Positions 22,626-34,629 are shown, counted from the stretch's first letter. The stretch: DNA of 64,000 nt from Antilocapra americana (GCA_007570785.1 ML660201.1:40314863-40378862), one strand, 5' to 3'. A program made the numbers and translations. Notes: a model not told the origin generated them from the sequence alone.

Positions 22626-23964
22626 AGGTGTTGTCCAGACTTAGCCTTTTGTTGAGTCCCAGTTGGATCCCAATACAGTGCAGACACAAGACACTACGGT
22701 GCAGCTCTGGCTAATGTTAGTTTTGAATGTGTTATTATGTGAATATTTGAAAGAAAAAGGGAGGAAGGAGAGCGAGCCAGCCCTCAGGGAACATGCCTGC
22801 AAGAGTGGAGCCGTAAGGAGTCCTGAGTTCCTCCAGGATGGAGGTGTAGAGGTGGGGGAGGTTGATGGATCGAGCTCCTCCTCCTCCTTCCCTTCAAGGA
22901 GAGCAACTGTGCTTTTACCAGGTTTGTTATGTCTTGGGTTTTGAGGAGAATCAGGTTTGACACTTGGGTTCACTGCTGAAAGAACAAAACAGACCTCTGG
23001 TGTAGCAGTCTGTCGCCACAGGCATGCCTGGGGCATCATCCACCCACACCCTGGGGTCCCTTCCTCTTCCAGTTCCCTTTCTAGTGGCTCCCTTCCCTCC
23101 TGCCTCTGTCCTGTGCCACACACTTCCTTCCCTGGCTCCTGCCCAGCCTTCGCATCACAAAGCAGCTCAGCTCAGCTCTAGCTGAGACAAAGGCAAGGCT
23201 AGGAGGGTGAGAACTAGTGTCCCAGCTCAGCCTGTGCTCCCTGTGCCTCAACCGTGAGATGAAACGTGACAGAACCTGCCCATCACCTTGTGCAGACCGC
23301 ACGAGAGGATGGTTTTAAACATCACCTGGGCCAAGAGTAAGAACTCCTGACCCCTGGGCCACTGTGACGATGGTTACTAATACTGTGACCACCACCATGC
23401 TATTTTTCTCTTTCATTTTCCTCCCAGTGTTCTCAAGAGAGTTCATCCTCTCTTCAGCCTCCACTTCTTCCTCACCTGTTCACTCTTCGCAAGAGGTTGG
23501 ACAGCCAGCTGCCCCCACTGCTGCCCTGAAATAGCACTCCAGGTTGTCAGCCATCTCCGGACAGCCAGTCCTGCCCCCTGACAGTACTCCACTCTGAGTC
23601 AGCAACCCGAGCTGGGCATCTTCTCTGAGGAAGTTTGGGTACTGTTGGCCATTTTGCAGATGAGCGATCCCAGAAAGAGGCTGTGGGGGATGTGCACAGA
23701 ACTCAGAATCTGGGTTACACACACAGCCCGGAAGGGGGACCTCAGGCTCCCAGTTCACTGTTACCTCCCAGGCTGTAATGGATCTAGAACGTTGGTGGCT
23801 ACATTGCCAAGGGATGTAAAAGGCGGCAGGTCCATTGTTGTTTTCGGTTGAGTGAAGAGATTTCCTTTGGGGAGAAGACAATAAAAAGGAAGGAACCGCC
23901 GCTGCACGCAGCACTGCAAGTGACTCCCAGCACTCTGCGCAGAGGGAAAGGAGCCAGGCATAAA
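22626..23964. other. Unique non-coding stretch
   Basis: No gene recognised. Long minus frames (160 and 177 codons) are present but lack any family signature, and the second starts inside an L1M remnant. A weak MIR-like segment may lie at 23,650-23,720. Confidence 0.5.
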
Positions 23965-24230
23965 AGGCGACAAGCCATGTGATCCCACTTACGTGATGTT
24001 TCGGAAAAGGCAAAATTATAGGAACAGAAGACAGATCAATGGTTGCCAGGAACTGGGATGGGGAGGAGGGTTAGATCACACAGGGGCTGCATGAAGGACT
24101 CTGGGGGTGATGGAGCAGCTCCGTGTCTATGTGGTCGTGGGCATACACCTGCAAACGTTTGTCAGGACTCACAGCTGCATGTCACAGAGTGACTTTGTAT
24201 GTTAAAGTGTATTTTTAAAAATGAGACAGT
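23965..24230 (+). mobile_element. Old LINE-1 (L1M type) 3' region
   Basis: 'atgtgatcccacttacgtga', 'aaaattataggaacagaaga', 'cagatcaatggttgccagga' and 'actgggatggggaggagggt' follow the standard order of the L1M 3' end. Confidence 0.8.
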
Positions 24231-25916
24231 AAAATCAAATGAAAGACAGACTGCAGAGCAGGCAGACAGAACACGCTGGCACTACCCTACAGCAGGCTGG
24301 TCTGATCCCCATTTACTGATGTGGAAACTGAGGCGCAGGCTCCTGAGAAATGGAGGGGAGACCTCTTTCTCTTTTCTTGCATCTGTTCACCTTGCCCTTC
24401 CAGGCCCTGGGTGCTGCTCTGGGAGCTGAGGATCAGGTCCTCAGGAGGATGGGCTGGTTTCCACCCACACACAGCTCGCAGTATAGAATTCTGAGAAACA
24501 GATGTGGACTAAGTAAGTCTAAGAAAGGGTGGTATGGAAGGGAGGGTCAGGCTGTGGGGCCAGACCAGGGTCAGGGAAAGTCCAGGCTTGCGGGGGTCGG
24601 TAGGAGGTGAGGGCCCACCATCCCCACCGTGAGGCTGGATGCAGAGAGGGTAAGATGGGAGGGGAGAGGGTGAGCTGTGGCCAGTGGGGCTGACTGAGGG
24701 CAGCAGGCCTCTTGAAGCAAAGGAGGATTCACTCTGAGGGCCCTGGGAAGCTTTTGTAGGTTGAAGCAGGACTAGTCCCAGATGTGTCCATCTCCCAAGA
24801 CCAGGCCTGGCCCACGCCTGCACTTCCTGCCTTGCTGCCGGGTCTCAGGGTGGCGGGGACGCCTCCAGTTTGCGTATGTTTCTCTTAAAGTTAATCCACT
24901 CTGCTGGTGATTCATGCCTCTCTCATAGACTCCAGTGCTCAAATACAATCTGCTGATACGTTGCGTCTGGCGGAACCCTGGGTTGGGTGTAACTGCACAG
25001 TACTTAACAGCCGACATTCTCCTGAACAGCCTTGGGAAGCCAGAAATAACTTTCCATCCTTTACTTTTGTTTCCCACTGACTGACCCAGATCTGTGGCTA
25101 TCTTGGTCACTCACTTGGTTGTTTCTTAAGGGTCTTCACCCCTTTCCCCAACTTGCTTGCAATTTCCGGGTTTGCAGGGTTCAGTCTCCCCAGCACCTGG
25201 TAACCTGGAGCACTCAGGAAAGGTTTGTGGGATGAACGCGAGAGGAGGAGGCAGGAGGCAGGCAGCTGCTCTCAGCTGTGTCATCACTCCTCGTCTCAGA
25301 CACCCGGTCGTCTTGTCCATCTTTACAAAGTCGCCAGCCCTGAGCTCTTGCTGCCCACCCTGTATGTCCGTGCAGCATGCCCGGAGACCAGGCGAGGGGG
25401 TAGAGACCACCCGGGGCTCCTGGGAGCAGCACCTCACATCCTCAGAGGGCCGTGTTGACTGGTGCAGCCTATGGTATTCTAGCCTCCCCACGGCGATGGT
25501 ACCAGAGCAGCAGCCGTGCTTTTCAGGATGCGTATTTATCTTAGTTTAAATTCATGTGTTTATGTCAGAAGATTTCCCTTGCTTTTCTTGGGAAGCATTC
25601 ATAGGCCAGTGTTGAACAAATTACCACCCTTTGCTCCAAAAGAAATATACTTTCCCCTAACATTCTGGATTTCTAGGATCGAGAAGGAGAACTGACGTTG
25701 CTTCTGCTGATTGCAGGTGTGTGTCGGGGTGGGGAGGTGAGCTGGTCATCCTGGGGCCGCTAAGAAGTCCTGAAGGATTTCTTTCCACCGTGGAAGGCCA
25801 GGCTCACCTCTGTGTTTTCTTTTCTCCCCCTTCACTTCTGCTCTGAGAACCAAACTAATCTAAAATATTATCCTTACCTCCATGGGCCCTTTGAGGTTCA
25901 GAATCTATGAAAGTCT
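24231..25916. other. Unique non-coding stretch
   Basis: No gene, RNA or clear repeat apart from a weak MIR-like 'tttactgatgtggaaactga' at about 24,312. Nested frames of 100-130 codons near 25.1-25.5 kb on both strands are mutually exclusive and unrecognised. Confidence 0.5.
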
Positions 25917-26565
25917 AGGGCAAGAATTCTTCTAATCCAACTCAATGGACATGAGTTTGAGAAAACTCTGGGAAATAGAGAAGGACTGCAGATGGTGACT
26001 GCAGCCATGAAATTAAAAGACGTGTTTGCTCCTCAGAAGAAAAGCTGTGATCAACGTAGACAGCATATTAAAAAGCAGAGACATTACTTTGCTGACAGAG
26101 GTCTGTGTAATCAAATCTATGGTTTTTCCAGTGGTTATGTATGGGTGTGAGAGTTGGACTATAAAGAAAGCTGAGCACTGAAGAATTGATGCTTTAAAAA
26201 CTGGTGTTGGAGAAGACTCTTGAGAGTCCCTTGGATTGCAAGGAGACCAGAGCAGTCAGTCACAAAGGAAATTGGTCCTGAATATTCGTTGGAAGGACTG
26301 ATGCTGAAGCTGAAGCTTTAGTACTTTGGCCACCTGATGCGAAAAACTGACTCCTTGAAAAAGACCCTGATGCTGGGAAAGATTGAAGGCGGAAGAGAAG
26401 GGGACAACAGAGGATAAGATGGTTGGATGGCATCCCTGACTCGAAGGACATGAGTTTGAGTAGGCTCCAAGAGTTGGTGATGGACAGGGAAGCCTGGTGT
26501 GCTGGAGTCCATGAGGTCGCTAAGAGTCAGACAGAAGTTAGTGACTGAACAACAAGGGCGAGAAT
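25917..26565 (+). mobile_element. BovB LINE 3' end with rearranged 5' segment and target duplication
   Basis: The element proper is about 25,928-26,554. From 25,988 to the end it is the standard BovB 3' region ('gcagatggtgactgcagcca' to 'gttggtgatggacagggaag' and 'gtgactgaacaac'), encoding decayed ORF2 C-terminus. The first about 50 bp ('caatggacatgagtttgaga') instead match the extreme BovB tail, out of order. The flanks agggcaagaat (25,917-25,927) and agggcgagaat (26,555-26,565) are an 11-bp duplication with one mismatch, placed outside the rearranged part. Confidence 0.85.
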
Positions 26566-26891
26566 ATTCACTTGATTGCAGTTCAATGCTGGCGGTTAAA
26601 AATGAACTAATGTAAAGTACACAAAGGGATAAAAAAATTCTACCACAATCAATGTTACAGTGTTTTCCTTATTTTTAAAAAAATATATGAGTTTATTCAA
26701 AGATGTAATTTTATACCACACTTTTTAATTTAATATTTCAATATAAGCATTTCTTCATGACATTGGCAAATTAGAAAGGTTTATTCAAGGGGCCAATCCC
26801 CTCTCTCCATACTTGTAACATGCTCACTTACCCGTCGTGAGTGAGTCTACTCACTCACTGTCCACCCATCTTGGGTTGAGGAACTCCTCTG
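26566..26891. other. AT-rich spacer between two BovB copies
   Basis: Nothing recognisable beyond AT-rich sequence and a short A run near 26,677. Confidence 0.4.
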
Positions 26892-27121
26892 TGAGGATGA
26901 GTTGCTGTTGCTGTTCAGTCAGTCAGTCATGTCTGACTCTTTGTGACCCCATGGACTGCAGCACACCAGGCCTTCCTGTCCCTCACCATCTCCCAGAGTT
27001 TACCCAAGTTCATGTCCATTGAATCGGTGATTCTATCCAACCATCTGATCCTCTGCCACCCTCTTCTCCTCCTGCCCTCAATCTTTCTGAACATCAGGGT
27101 CTTTTCCAATGAGGATGGGTT
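26892..27121 (-). mobile_element. BovB LINE 3' end, 5'-truncated, with target duplication
   Basis: The element proper is about 26,904-27,109. Read on the + strand: 'gttcagtcagtcagtcatgt', 'gaccccatggactgcagcac', 'aagttcatgtccattgaatc', 'aacatcagggtcttttccaa'. The flanks tgaggatgagtt (26,892-26,903) and tgaggatgggtt (27,110-27,121) give a 12-bp duplication with one mismatch. Confidence 0.9.
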
Positions 27122-27623
27122 AGGTTCTAGGAAAACACAACTCCCTGCCCAGAGGGAGTTGTCATTCTACAGTGGAGCAGAGCAGAAATGAACAGAGGAA
27201 GGACCCAGATGGTGGGGTCTGTGGGCAGAGGATTCAGAGCTAGAGTGGTGGTCCAGCCTCTTGTGGCTGTTCCACATCGCGGAAGAGTACCCGCATCATG
27301 GGGACTGAATTTAAACACCAAATTGGGAGTCTTCCTGTGGAAAAGGCAGCTCAGTGGGTGCTCAAGACGTGGCCCCTCCCATGTAGGCTTAACTGAGGGC
27401 CGTATGTTAAGATGTGTACAGGTTGATTGTGGTTGAACTGGGATAGTCAGGCTGAGAAGGAGGCGCTGGATCTGACCTGGCTTGCTGAGCCTGCCGAGGA
27501 GGGCTGGACTGCAAGCGCAGGATTCTCAGACACTGGAAGTTAGGTGGTTTTTGGAACATCCCAGCCACTGTTGGAGGCAGAGGGACGTTTTCAGAGGGGC
27601 TTCTTCCCACAGACCACGTGACC
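27122..27623. other. Unique non-coding stretch
   Basis: No recognisable feature. Confidence 0.45.
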
Positions 27624-27760
27624 TTGTTGTTGTTGTTGTTGTTGTTTAGTCACCAAGTCATGTGTGAGTCTTTGCAACCCTGCGGGCTGTAGCCTGCCAG
27701 GCTCCCTATCCACAGGATTTCCCAGGCAAGAATACTGGAGTGGGTTGCCATATCCTTCTT
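27624..27760 (-). mobile_element. BovA SINE fragment with (TTG)n tail
   Basis: A (TTG)n run at about 27,624-27,647 is the complement of the SINE's CAA-rich tail. It is followed by 'tttgcaaccctgcgggctgt', 'agcctgccaggctccctatc', 'aagaatactggagtgggttg' and a break at 'ccatatccttcttgag'. The tRNA-like head is missing. Confidence 0.85.
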
Positions 27761-28649
27761 GAGCCAACTCTTAGTTTTCCAGTCTCTAAATGAGGGTTGT
27801 AGATTAGCTGGTTCTCTGGGGATCCTTCCAGCTCTTACCTGTTTTGAGTTTTAGGCACATTATCTGAAAATAAACAATTAAATAGACACTTAATTAAAAT
27901 GACTGGGTTTGAAACAGTACAGGCTTATGAATCCTGATGAGACACATGGGTAAGTTTTGTTTTGTTTTGTTGTTTTCTCCAACAGCTAGTTCTTGCGAAT
28001 TGCTAAGGAAGATGTGAGAAATACAGAATAGCCCCAGTGATGCTGTTTCTTGGTGGCTCCTACCTATAGCTCTGGCCATCTGGTTTGCAGGGAAGCTTTG
28101 TCAACTTTTTCGTCTGGTGATGGGAAGTGAACTCGCTGCCACAAATCTCATGCTCCAAAAGCTGGAATGGCACATTAAGGAAGATTTACCCTGGTTTCGC
28201 CCTCCAGTGTTAACTTGTGAGCAGGCCATAGTTTAAATAACACATGACCATCAACAGCTGTGGGGAAAACCAGCTGTGTGAATGTCAGCATGCGTTTCCA
28301 AGACACCGATTACATGTCTCGGTCCAGCAGTTTGCTTTAATGCTAATGTCTCGTCTCCAGAGTTAGACCCACACCAGGAGGATAGGGAGGGATGATGATG
28401 ATGTTGGCCTTGCTCTCTGGTGACTGCTGGTGTGACTTACCTTTCTGTTCATCAGGCATTCGTGTGCCACATTCGTGTGCCACAGTAGGGGGCTTGATGG
28501 TGAATCATCTCAAAGCTCAAAAGCCGTGTATCACCCTCCATAGGAAGTGCTGGCAGGCACACAGCTTTGCAAGGAGGTGGCACAGGTTATGTGAATGTCA
28601 GGCTGAGCAGTGCGGGGGGCACGAGTGCTACATTCTGACTGATGTGGTT
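27761..28649. other. Unique non-coding stretch
   Basis: No gene seen. It contains a short TTTTG repeat (about 27,957-27,974) and a short GAT repeat (about 28,392-28,404). Confidence 0.45.
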
Positions 28650-28795
28650 TGAAGCCTGGCATCATCGATGCTTCCTGGCTGTGTGATCTGGGGCAAGTTA
28701 CTTGAGCTCTCTGTGTCTCCGATTCCCCATCTGTAAATCTGAAAAATAATCTTGTGTCGTCAGCATTAAATAGGAGATGACATGTTAGGTTCTTA
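28650..28795 (+). mobile_element. MIR SINE
   Basis: 'cctggctgtgtgatctgggg', 'caagttacttgagctctctg' and 'ccccatctgtaaatctgaaa' are MIR core landmarks. Confidence 0.8.
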
Positions 28796-28889
28796 TCGCC
28801 CGGTTGATGACTTCTGTTGGAGGCGGTGGTGGATTAGCATGGTTCATAACACCTATGTGTACTGTGCGCCTCACTGGCAGGCCCACTGC

Positions 28890-29340
28890 AGTACATGCCA
28901 GAGACTGTTCCTAGCTCCCCTGAGTACATCAGCTCAGCTAGATAATGTGAGTATTCATGTCAACTCAGGAGGATACTATTACTATCATTTCACTGAGGAA
29001 CAAACAGAGAGTTAAGTAACTTGCCTAAAGTCACAGAGCCAGTGAGTAGTAGACAGTGAAAGACAGTCAAAGTGAAGTTGCTCAGGGTCCGACACTTTGC
29101 AACCCAATGGACTGTAGCCTTCCAGGCTCCTCCATTCATAGGATTTTCCAGGCAAGAATACTGGAGTGGGTTGCCATTTCCTTCTCCAGAAGATCATCCT
29201 GACCTAGGGATTGAACCTGGGTCTCCCGCATTGTAGGCAGACTTTACTGTCTGAGCCACCAGGGAAGAGTGGTAGATAAGGGATTTGAAACCCAGGCAGC
29301 TGGCTCTAAAGTTCTTGTTCTTAACCACTACTCTATATAG
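28890..29340 (-). mobile_element. MIR SINE split by a Bov-tA
   Basis: The left part ends 'gttaagtaacttgcctaaag' and 'tcacagagccagtgagtagt'. The right part resumes at 29,267 with 'gatttgaaacccaggcagct' and 'cttaaccactactctatata'. Rejoined, they read as a nearly complete reverse-oriented MIR, with the SINE at 29,054-29,266 inserted between. Confidence 0.85.
29044..29276 (-). mobile_element. Bov-tA SINE with target-site duplication
   Basis: The element proper is 29,054-29,266. Read on the + strand: 'gtgaagttgctcagggtccg' (a few bases missing from the usual 'cagtcgtgtccgac'), 'aatggactgtagccttccag', 'gggttgccatttccttctcc', 'gggattgaacctgggtctcc', 'gtctgagccaccagggaag'. The flanks gagtagtaga (29,044-29,053) and gagtggtaga (29,267-29,276) are a 10-bp duplication with one mismatch. 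Confidence 0.9.
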
Positions 29341-29349
29341 TCTCCATGA

Positions 29350-29495
29350 AATAATAAGAGCTGTTCAGAGCGCTTCCCATAGGTCAGGAAACATTCCAGG
29401 CATTTTCTATAGATTGATTCATTTAACCTTCACAAAAAAACCTCTTTTCTACCAGTTTTACAGTGAGGAAACTGCTAGAAAGGGGTGAGAATGTG
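29350..29495 (-). mobile_element. Second MIR SINE fragment
   Basis: 'taggtcaggaaacattccag', 'ttgattcatttaaccttcac' and 'cagttttacagtgaggaaac' match the reverse MIR order. It follows another MIR in the same orientation. Confidence 0.65.
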
Positions 29496-30324
29496 GCTAA
29501 GTGGACTTCACATCCTCATGAGCTGGGTGACGTAAGACAGGGAGGCTGATGTCTGTGAGCCTCGGGGGTGGCTATGGGCTAAGAAGGGATTGATGATAAG
29601 AATCGCCTGGAGGCCTGGCGAGGTGAGACAGTCTCAGGAGGTGGTTGTTTAATTATTAGTGAGAGGGCTTTACTCACAGACCCCAGCTTTGTTCTTGTCT
29701 CCTGGTAGCTGGGGCAGGGCCGTGAGCTCCTGGCTTCTTATCGGGAAGAGAAATTTAAAGAAGTGTCCCCACCCCCAGCGTGGCCTGCTGTGGACTAGGG
29801 CGCAGCTTGGCCTCACCACAGAGGCTGTGTTGGGCCTTGAAGGTGACAGTTCTGCCCTAGGGGAAGGGAATACACTGTGAACCTGTCCCAGCCACCTGGG
29901 GGCAAACCGTCTGATAAGCCAGGGTCTCCGCCTTCTTAGATGCAAAGCCAAGTGGGATCAAAGCATGTGATTAAAAGCACCAAATGCAGAAATTTTATAT
30001 TTTCACTTTGTGGAATAAGCAGATCTTGTGGCCTTTGTTTTACACACTGAACTTGTGGAACTTTGCAAGACACCTTCTCAGCAGCCAGTCCCTCTTGTCA
30101 GCTATGTGAGCTGTGCTGTTTCTCCCTCCGAAACAACACTGGGAGCTATATTTTGGTCGTTGAGTCCAAGTTTGCGGGTTTTTTTTTTTCTTTTTTGGTT
30201 TAATTAATTATTGTAAGCATGGAGTTCAGGGTCATTGTAAGGTTCTTGGAAAATGCTGCCAGAGTATCCTGTGGAAACATTATACAAATTTATTCATCAT
30301 CATTGGGAAGCAAAATGGCTGCTT
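29496..30324. other. Unique non-coding stretch
   Basis: No gene seen. There is a T-rich run at about 30,179-30,197. Confidence 0.45.
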
Positions 30325-30520
30325 CTACGCATTCTTGCCAACACTGAATATGACCATGTCAAATTTGCCAAAGGCAAACGTGCTCTTTATTTAGATTTCC
30401 ATTTTGATAGTTACTAAGGAGGGTAAACATTTTTTTGTTGTTTATTGGCTCTGTGGATTTCTTCTTTGGTGAACTGTCTATGTTATGGCAAAACATTTTA
30501 GTTTTCTTTTATTAAAAAAG
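30325..30520 (-). mobile_element. Old LINE-1 ORF2 fragment
   Basis: 'attcttgccaacactgaata', 'tttagatttccattttgata' and 'ggatttcttctttggtgaac' are the reverse-strand L1 ORF2 C-terminal landmarks ('ttgccaacacttg', 'tttgcatttctctgat', 'cctcttttgtgaactg'), highly decayed. Confidence 0.65.
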
Positions 30521-31064
30521 CTATTTTCTGATTACAGAATTCACTTACGCATATCCTAAAAGTTCAGATAGTGTAGGAATGTGTAGCATTGCAAGTGCAG
30601 GTTCCTGGGATCATTCCTAACCCCAAGAAATGACCACAGATGACAGTGTGAACCTTATGTTTTCCAGAATTTTCTAGAAATTTCTGAATGCTCTCATTTC
30701 ACCTTAAAGATTTCCAAAGATTCACACGTGGCTTTCGCATCTTAAAAGGTCCTTTGCTGAGTGGTATTTTTATTGAATAAAAGTAGCAGATTTATCTTGA
30801 TAAACTGATTTTTTCTGAGAAGCCACGCAGCTGAGTGGAGGGGAGCATGCAGAATCTGGGGTCCCCCTGACTGCTCTCACACCTCCCTGTGCTCAGCTGG
30901 GTGTGTGCAGTCTGTAGGCCTGTCCAGCCCTGGGGTCGGTGCCCATGAGCTGCCCAGAGGAGCGCTTTCTGTTTTGAATGTCAGGCTGCTGAACTGTAAA
31001 GGCAGCAGCAAGAGAATGAGGGCTCCTGATCTCTCTGAGCATCAGCACCAGGCCAGTGCATGGT
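30521..31064. other. Unique non-coding stretch
   Basis: No firm feature. Part may be further old L1 sequence. Confidence 0.4.
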
Positions 31065-31290
31065 GACAGTAGTTAATAGTAGTCATCAGTACCAGCCAGC
31101 ATCTCCCCTGTATGTCCTTTACATGATCCCATCTGCTTAGACTTCACAACAACTTTATGCAGCGTAAAATCTAATATTATTCCTGGTTTTCACACATAAG
31201 ACAGGTTCCTAGAGACCCCATCATTTGCTTAGGATCCCCGGAAAGCAAGGGAGGGCCAGAGAGCCAGAACTCAGACTTAGCCCTGCCAGG
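31065..31290 (-). mobile_element. MIR SINE
   Basis: 'atgtcctttacatgatccca', 'agacttcacaacaactttat' and later 'gccagagagccagaactcag' follow reverse MIR order. Diverged. Confidence 0.65.
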
Positions 31291-31789
31291 CACTGAGGCC
31301 CCTCGGGAGGTTAGCCACTTGCTCTTCAGTTCTGCACAGCCTCGTGAATCCCACCTCCCTGCCCACCTTTATACATATTAGTCTGGTCCAGATACATCCG
31401 GGGACCTGAGGAACCCCCAGGAGGTTATCATTTTGGTAAAGTCTTGAGCAAGTTGGAAGCAGGTAAAAAGATGAATTCAGGGACTGCATCCCTGAATCAG
31501 GGCTCCGGAGCAAAGAGGGAGAGAGCACCTGTGCCTGGGTGGCAGGATGCTGTTGTCGTGGCAGCAGCTATGGCAACGCTGATGCAAGTGCTGGCCCTGT
31601 TCCCACTGGAGCCCAGCTGGTGAGCTGGAAGATGAGGTGCCCAAGAGAATGGGCTGGACCATGTTTGATAGAAATAAGTGATAAATAGCACATAACTGAT
31701 CAAGATGGTTAATTTTTATCTCCCAGTTTATGGCTTTTGTGGGTTAGGTGGCCAGAAAATTCTTAAGACAATTTGGCGGGACTCTGGCT
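31291..31789. other. Unique non-coding stretch
   Basis: Nothing recognisable on either strand. Confidence 0.45.
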
Positions 31790-31990
31790 GAGAGCAGGCA
31801 TCCTGGAATCAGGCTGTCTGGCCCTGACCTCTAGTAACTCTGGGACATTTCCAAGTCTAACTTCTCAGTGCCTCAGCCTTCTCTTCTGTTATGGCCCTTA
31901 TTTCTGTTAGAGCCACCATGAAAATGAAATGAATTAAGCCACAGAAAAGGCACAGCAGCGTTACTACTATTTTCCTTCTTATTAAATTAG
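31790..31990 (+). mobile_element. MIR SINE
   Basis: 'ggaatcaggctgtctggccc', 'ctgggacatttccaagtcta' and 'cagtgcctcagccttctctt' follow the MIR 5'-to-core order. Confidence 0.7.
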
Positions 31991-32825
31991 TAATAATAGT
32001 TCCCACTTTTACTCAGAATTCTCTTACTCTGAGTAATTCTTTTATTCAGAATTATCCCCTCTTACCCAGAATTTTGGGGGTGGCTTGCTGTTTTCATAGT
32101 AATGAAATTATCTCAATTTGAACGGTGCCCTTAGCATCACCTTTCCTTTTTCTGCACATATGCTCTAACAAGTCTGATGTGGTCCCACCCCACTGCCATA
32201 TTTCACTGACAGTTTGGGAATAAACATGTTTTAATGTGTGGCCCCAGTCACTGCCAAAAACAGCATTTATGGAGCTTCTAATTACCTTGGAGACTGTGGT
32301 AGGTCCTATATTAGAGAGTCAATAAACTGCTTTAAGTGATGCTGGCCAATTTAAGAATTTTGGGGTGTTTTTAAAATTGGAGTTGGAATCAACAGAACAT
32401 TTGTTAGAGATGCTCAATTCTGAGGACTAACTTTAAAGGTTGCGATTTTCAATTTGGAAAATTGGGCCACCTACATACTGATTTATTAGCTTCCGATCAA
32501 TAAATTACTAAAAAAAAAAAAGCTGTGAGGACTTTATTTTGCTCTTCTCTAGGCAAAAAGCCCTTGTAGAGCCTCTGTCAGAGCGGAACTGGGAAAGTAT
32601 GGTGTCTGTAAATATAATTTTTGAGTTAGAGCTTTCCAAGATTTGAAAAACATGAATTTATCCCCCTCCTTTTTGTTTCTGGTTTGTGTATAGCTAATTA
32701 GAACAATTCTAAAGGCTTTTCTTAATTTTCTTAGGACAAAAATTGGGTAGTTCAAGGTGATGTCTTGAACTACATGTCTTCTAAGCTTTATTTGATCCAA
32801 ATCCATTTAAAACATTAAGAGAACT
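31991..32825. other. AT-rich unique stretch
   Basis: No gene or recognised repeat. It includes three short imperfect 'actcagaatt'-type direct repeats near 32,013-32,072 and an A run at 32,510-32,521. 32,200-32,500 is low in CpG and complex in sequence. Confidence 0.4.
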
Positions 32826-33199
32826 CAGCCATTAACCTTTTTTTTTTTTTTAAGAATGTTAACATTGTACTCCATTTGTTTTTTCATTCTCTCTCACCCT
32901 CCTAAAGAGAGGAGGGATGGATGCTTAAATATTATCTATTTATTCATTTTTTGGCTGCGCTTGCCCTTTTTCCTGTGCCTGGGCTTTCTCTAGTTGCAGT
33001 ACACAGGCTTCTGTTGTTGCAGAGCACAAGGCTCTAGGGCTTTAGTAGTTTCAGCTTGCGGGCCTTAGAGCTTGGGCCCGCATGGGCTTAGTTGCTCTGT
33101 GGCACGTGGGATCTTACCGGTCCAGGGGTCGAACTCCTGTCCCCTCCATCGGTAGGTGGATTCTTATCCACTGTACCACCAGGGAAGTCCAGCCATTAA
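32826..33199 (-). mobile_element. CHR-type tRNA-derived SINE with perfect target duplication
   Basis: The insertion is about 32,836-33,189. Read on the + strand: a T run (32,838-32,852), 'ttggctgcgcttgccctttt', 'gggctttctctagttgcagt', 'ggcttagttgctctgtggca', 'cgtgggatcttaccggtcca' and 'tccactgtaccaccagggaa'. This is the complement of the cetartiodactyl CHR SINE. Perfect 10-bp repeats cagccattaa lie at 32,826-32,835 and 33,190-33,199. Confidence 0.9.
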
Positions 33200-33479
33200 T
33201 TTTTTCAAGCTACAACTATTTTTTTAATCAAAGTAATGTGCACACAATAAAGTGTACCAATTTGAATGGATTTTTACTTACAGATGTAGAAAAACTGATA
33301 AGACTAATCTATGATTATTTATTATTATTATTTAAGATCAGTTGCATTTCACATAAGGAGCAACCAACCCTGTAACACTGGCTCTGGGTCTGGTACATAT
33401 AGTAAGCGTTTTAGTTCCCATCTCCTTTCTTCTGTTGTCACCGATTCTGCACTGGTTTTAACGTCTGTTTTTCTGTTCA
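33200..33479. other. Unique stretch with possible L1M scrap
   Basis: 'acaataaagtgtaccaattt' near 33,245 resembles an L1M 3' UTR motif, but the segment is too short to call. Confidence 0.3.
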
Positions 33480-33690
33480 GGTTTTCTGGAGCCAGACTGC
33501 CTGGGTTTGAATCCTAGCTCTGCCCCTCCTAGTTGTGTGATTTTGGACAAGTCACTTAACCTCTCTGAGCTTCATTTTCCTCATCTATGAAGTGAGAATA
33601 ATATCAGTGCCTACTTGTAAAATTGTTTTGAGAATTAAACGAGTTAATATTTATTAAGTACTGAGAACATTGTAGGCATTAAAAAAATAC
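33480..33690 (+). mobile_element. Well-preserved MIR SINE
   Basis: 'ctggagccagactgcctggg', 'tttgaatcctagctctgccc', 'aagtcacttaacctctctga', 'tttcctcatctatgaagtga' and 'attaaacgagttaatattta'. This is the best MIR match in the window. Confidence 0.95.
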
Positions 33691-34629
33691 AGTAAACCTT
33701 AAAAAATGTCATTTCCATGACATAGAGGTTGAGTATTCTCCTGGTCCATAAGGCAGAGGTCAGTGGTGTTGATAAACTGAGGTTACCGAGACCCGAGTCC
33801 ACATCCCTGGAGTTGCGGGCCATTGACTCTCATCAGTGGAGGGCTCCAGTTTCTCGTTTCCGATGAGGGGTGGGGGTTGGTGCTCTCAGTGTTGGCTCAT
33901 AGGAAGGTAAGGCGCATACAAGGAGTCCTGGTTAGAAAAACACACACTCGGGAAAGAACAGGCTCTCCCCAGGCAAAACTTTAGAAAAACAACAATCTGC
34001 TGCTCCTTGATTAAAGGGTAGAAAGCTAATTATCCTTTCCGGAGGGACGTGAGGCTGCTCTCTGCCGGGCTGTGACCTGGAGAGGCAGGATGTGGATTGC
34101 CTTAGGAGGTAATGAAGCCTTTCCCGTTGACAGTGTGCCATCATTCAGATGGTCACAGGCGGGAAGAGGGAGAACCATCCCCCTCTTTTAAAAGCAACCC
34201 CTAAACACTTTAGAAACAGCATTTGCAGGTCCGTACTCAGAGCATATGAAAAAATAATTTTCTTCAATTGGATTTCCGAAAGACCTTTGTTACAAAGCAT
34301 CTCTTCAAAAATATCCTGTAATTTCTGCTAACTAGACTAGATCATAATTAGCTCGACTATTTGAAACTTAGCACTGCCAATGAGAAGTCATCCATGCAGT
34401 GATGATGCAGGTCAGGATGCCAACAAGGGGTAACTGGGAAACGTTATTTTTGTGCTGAGTAAATGCCAAGAAGTATTAAGTCTAGTTTCTTCAGTCAAAG
34501 GAGGGGACTGTGAAACATTCCATCTTGGGATATTTGTATATGTGTTTTCTCACTGTCTTCCATACCATCCTGTTAGGAATAGGAAGTTCCTGTTGACCTG
34601 TACTGTTAGGCCAGAGATGTCAAGAGAGT
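33691..34629. other. Unique non-coding stretch
   Basis: No gene, RNA or repeat recognised. Confidence 0.45.

Noticed and set aside
23480..24013. 177-codon minus-strand frame
   Set aside because: It starts in an L1M remnant, has no family resemblance and no conserved motif.
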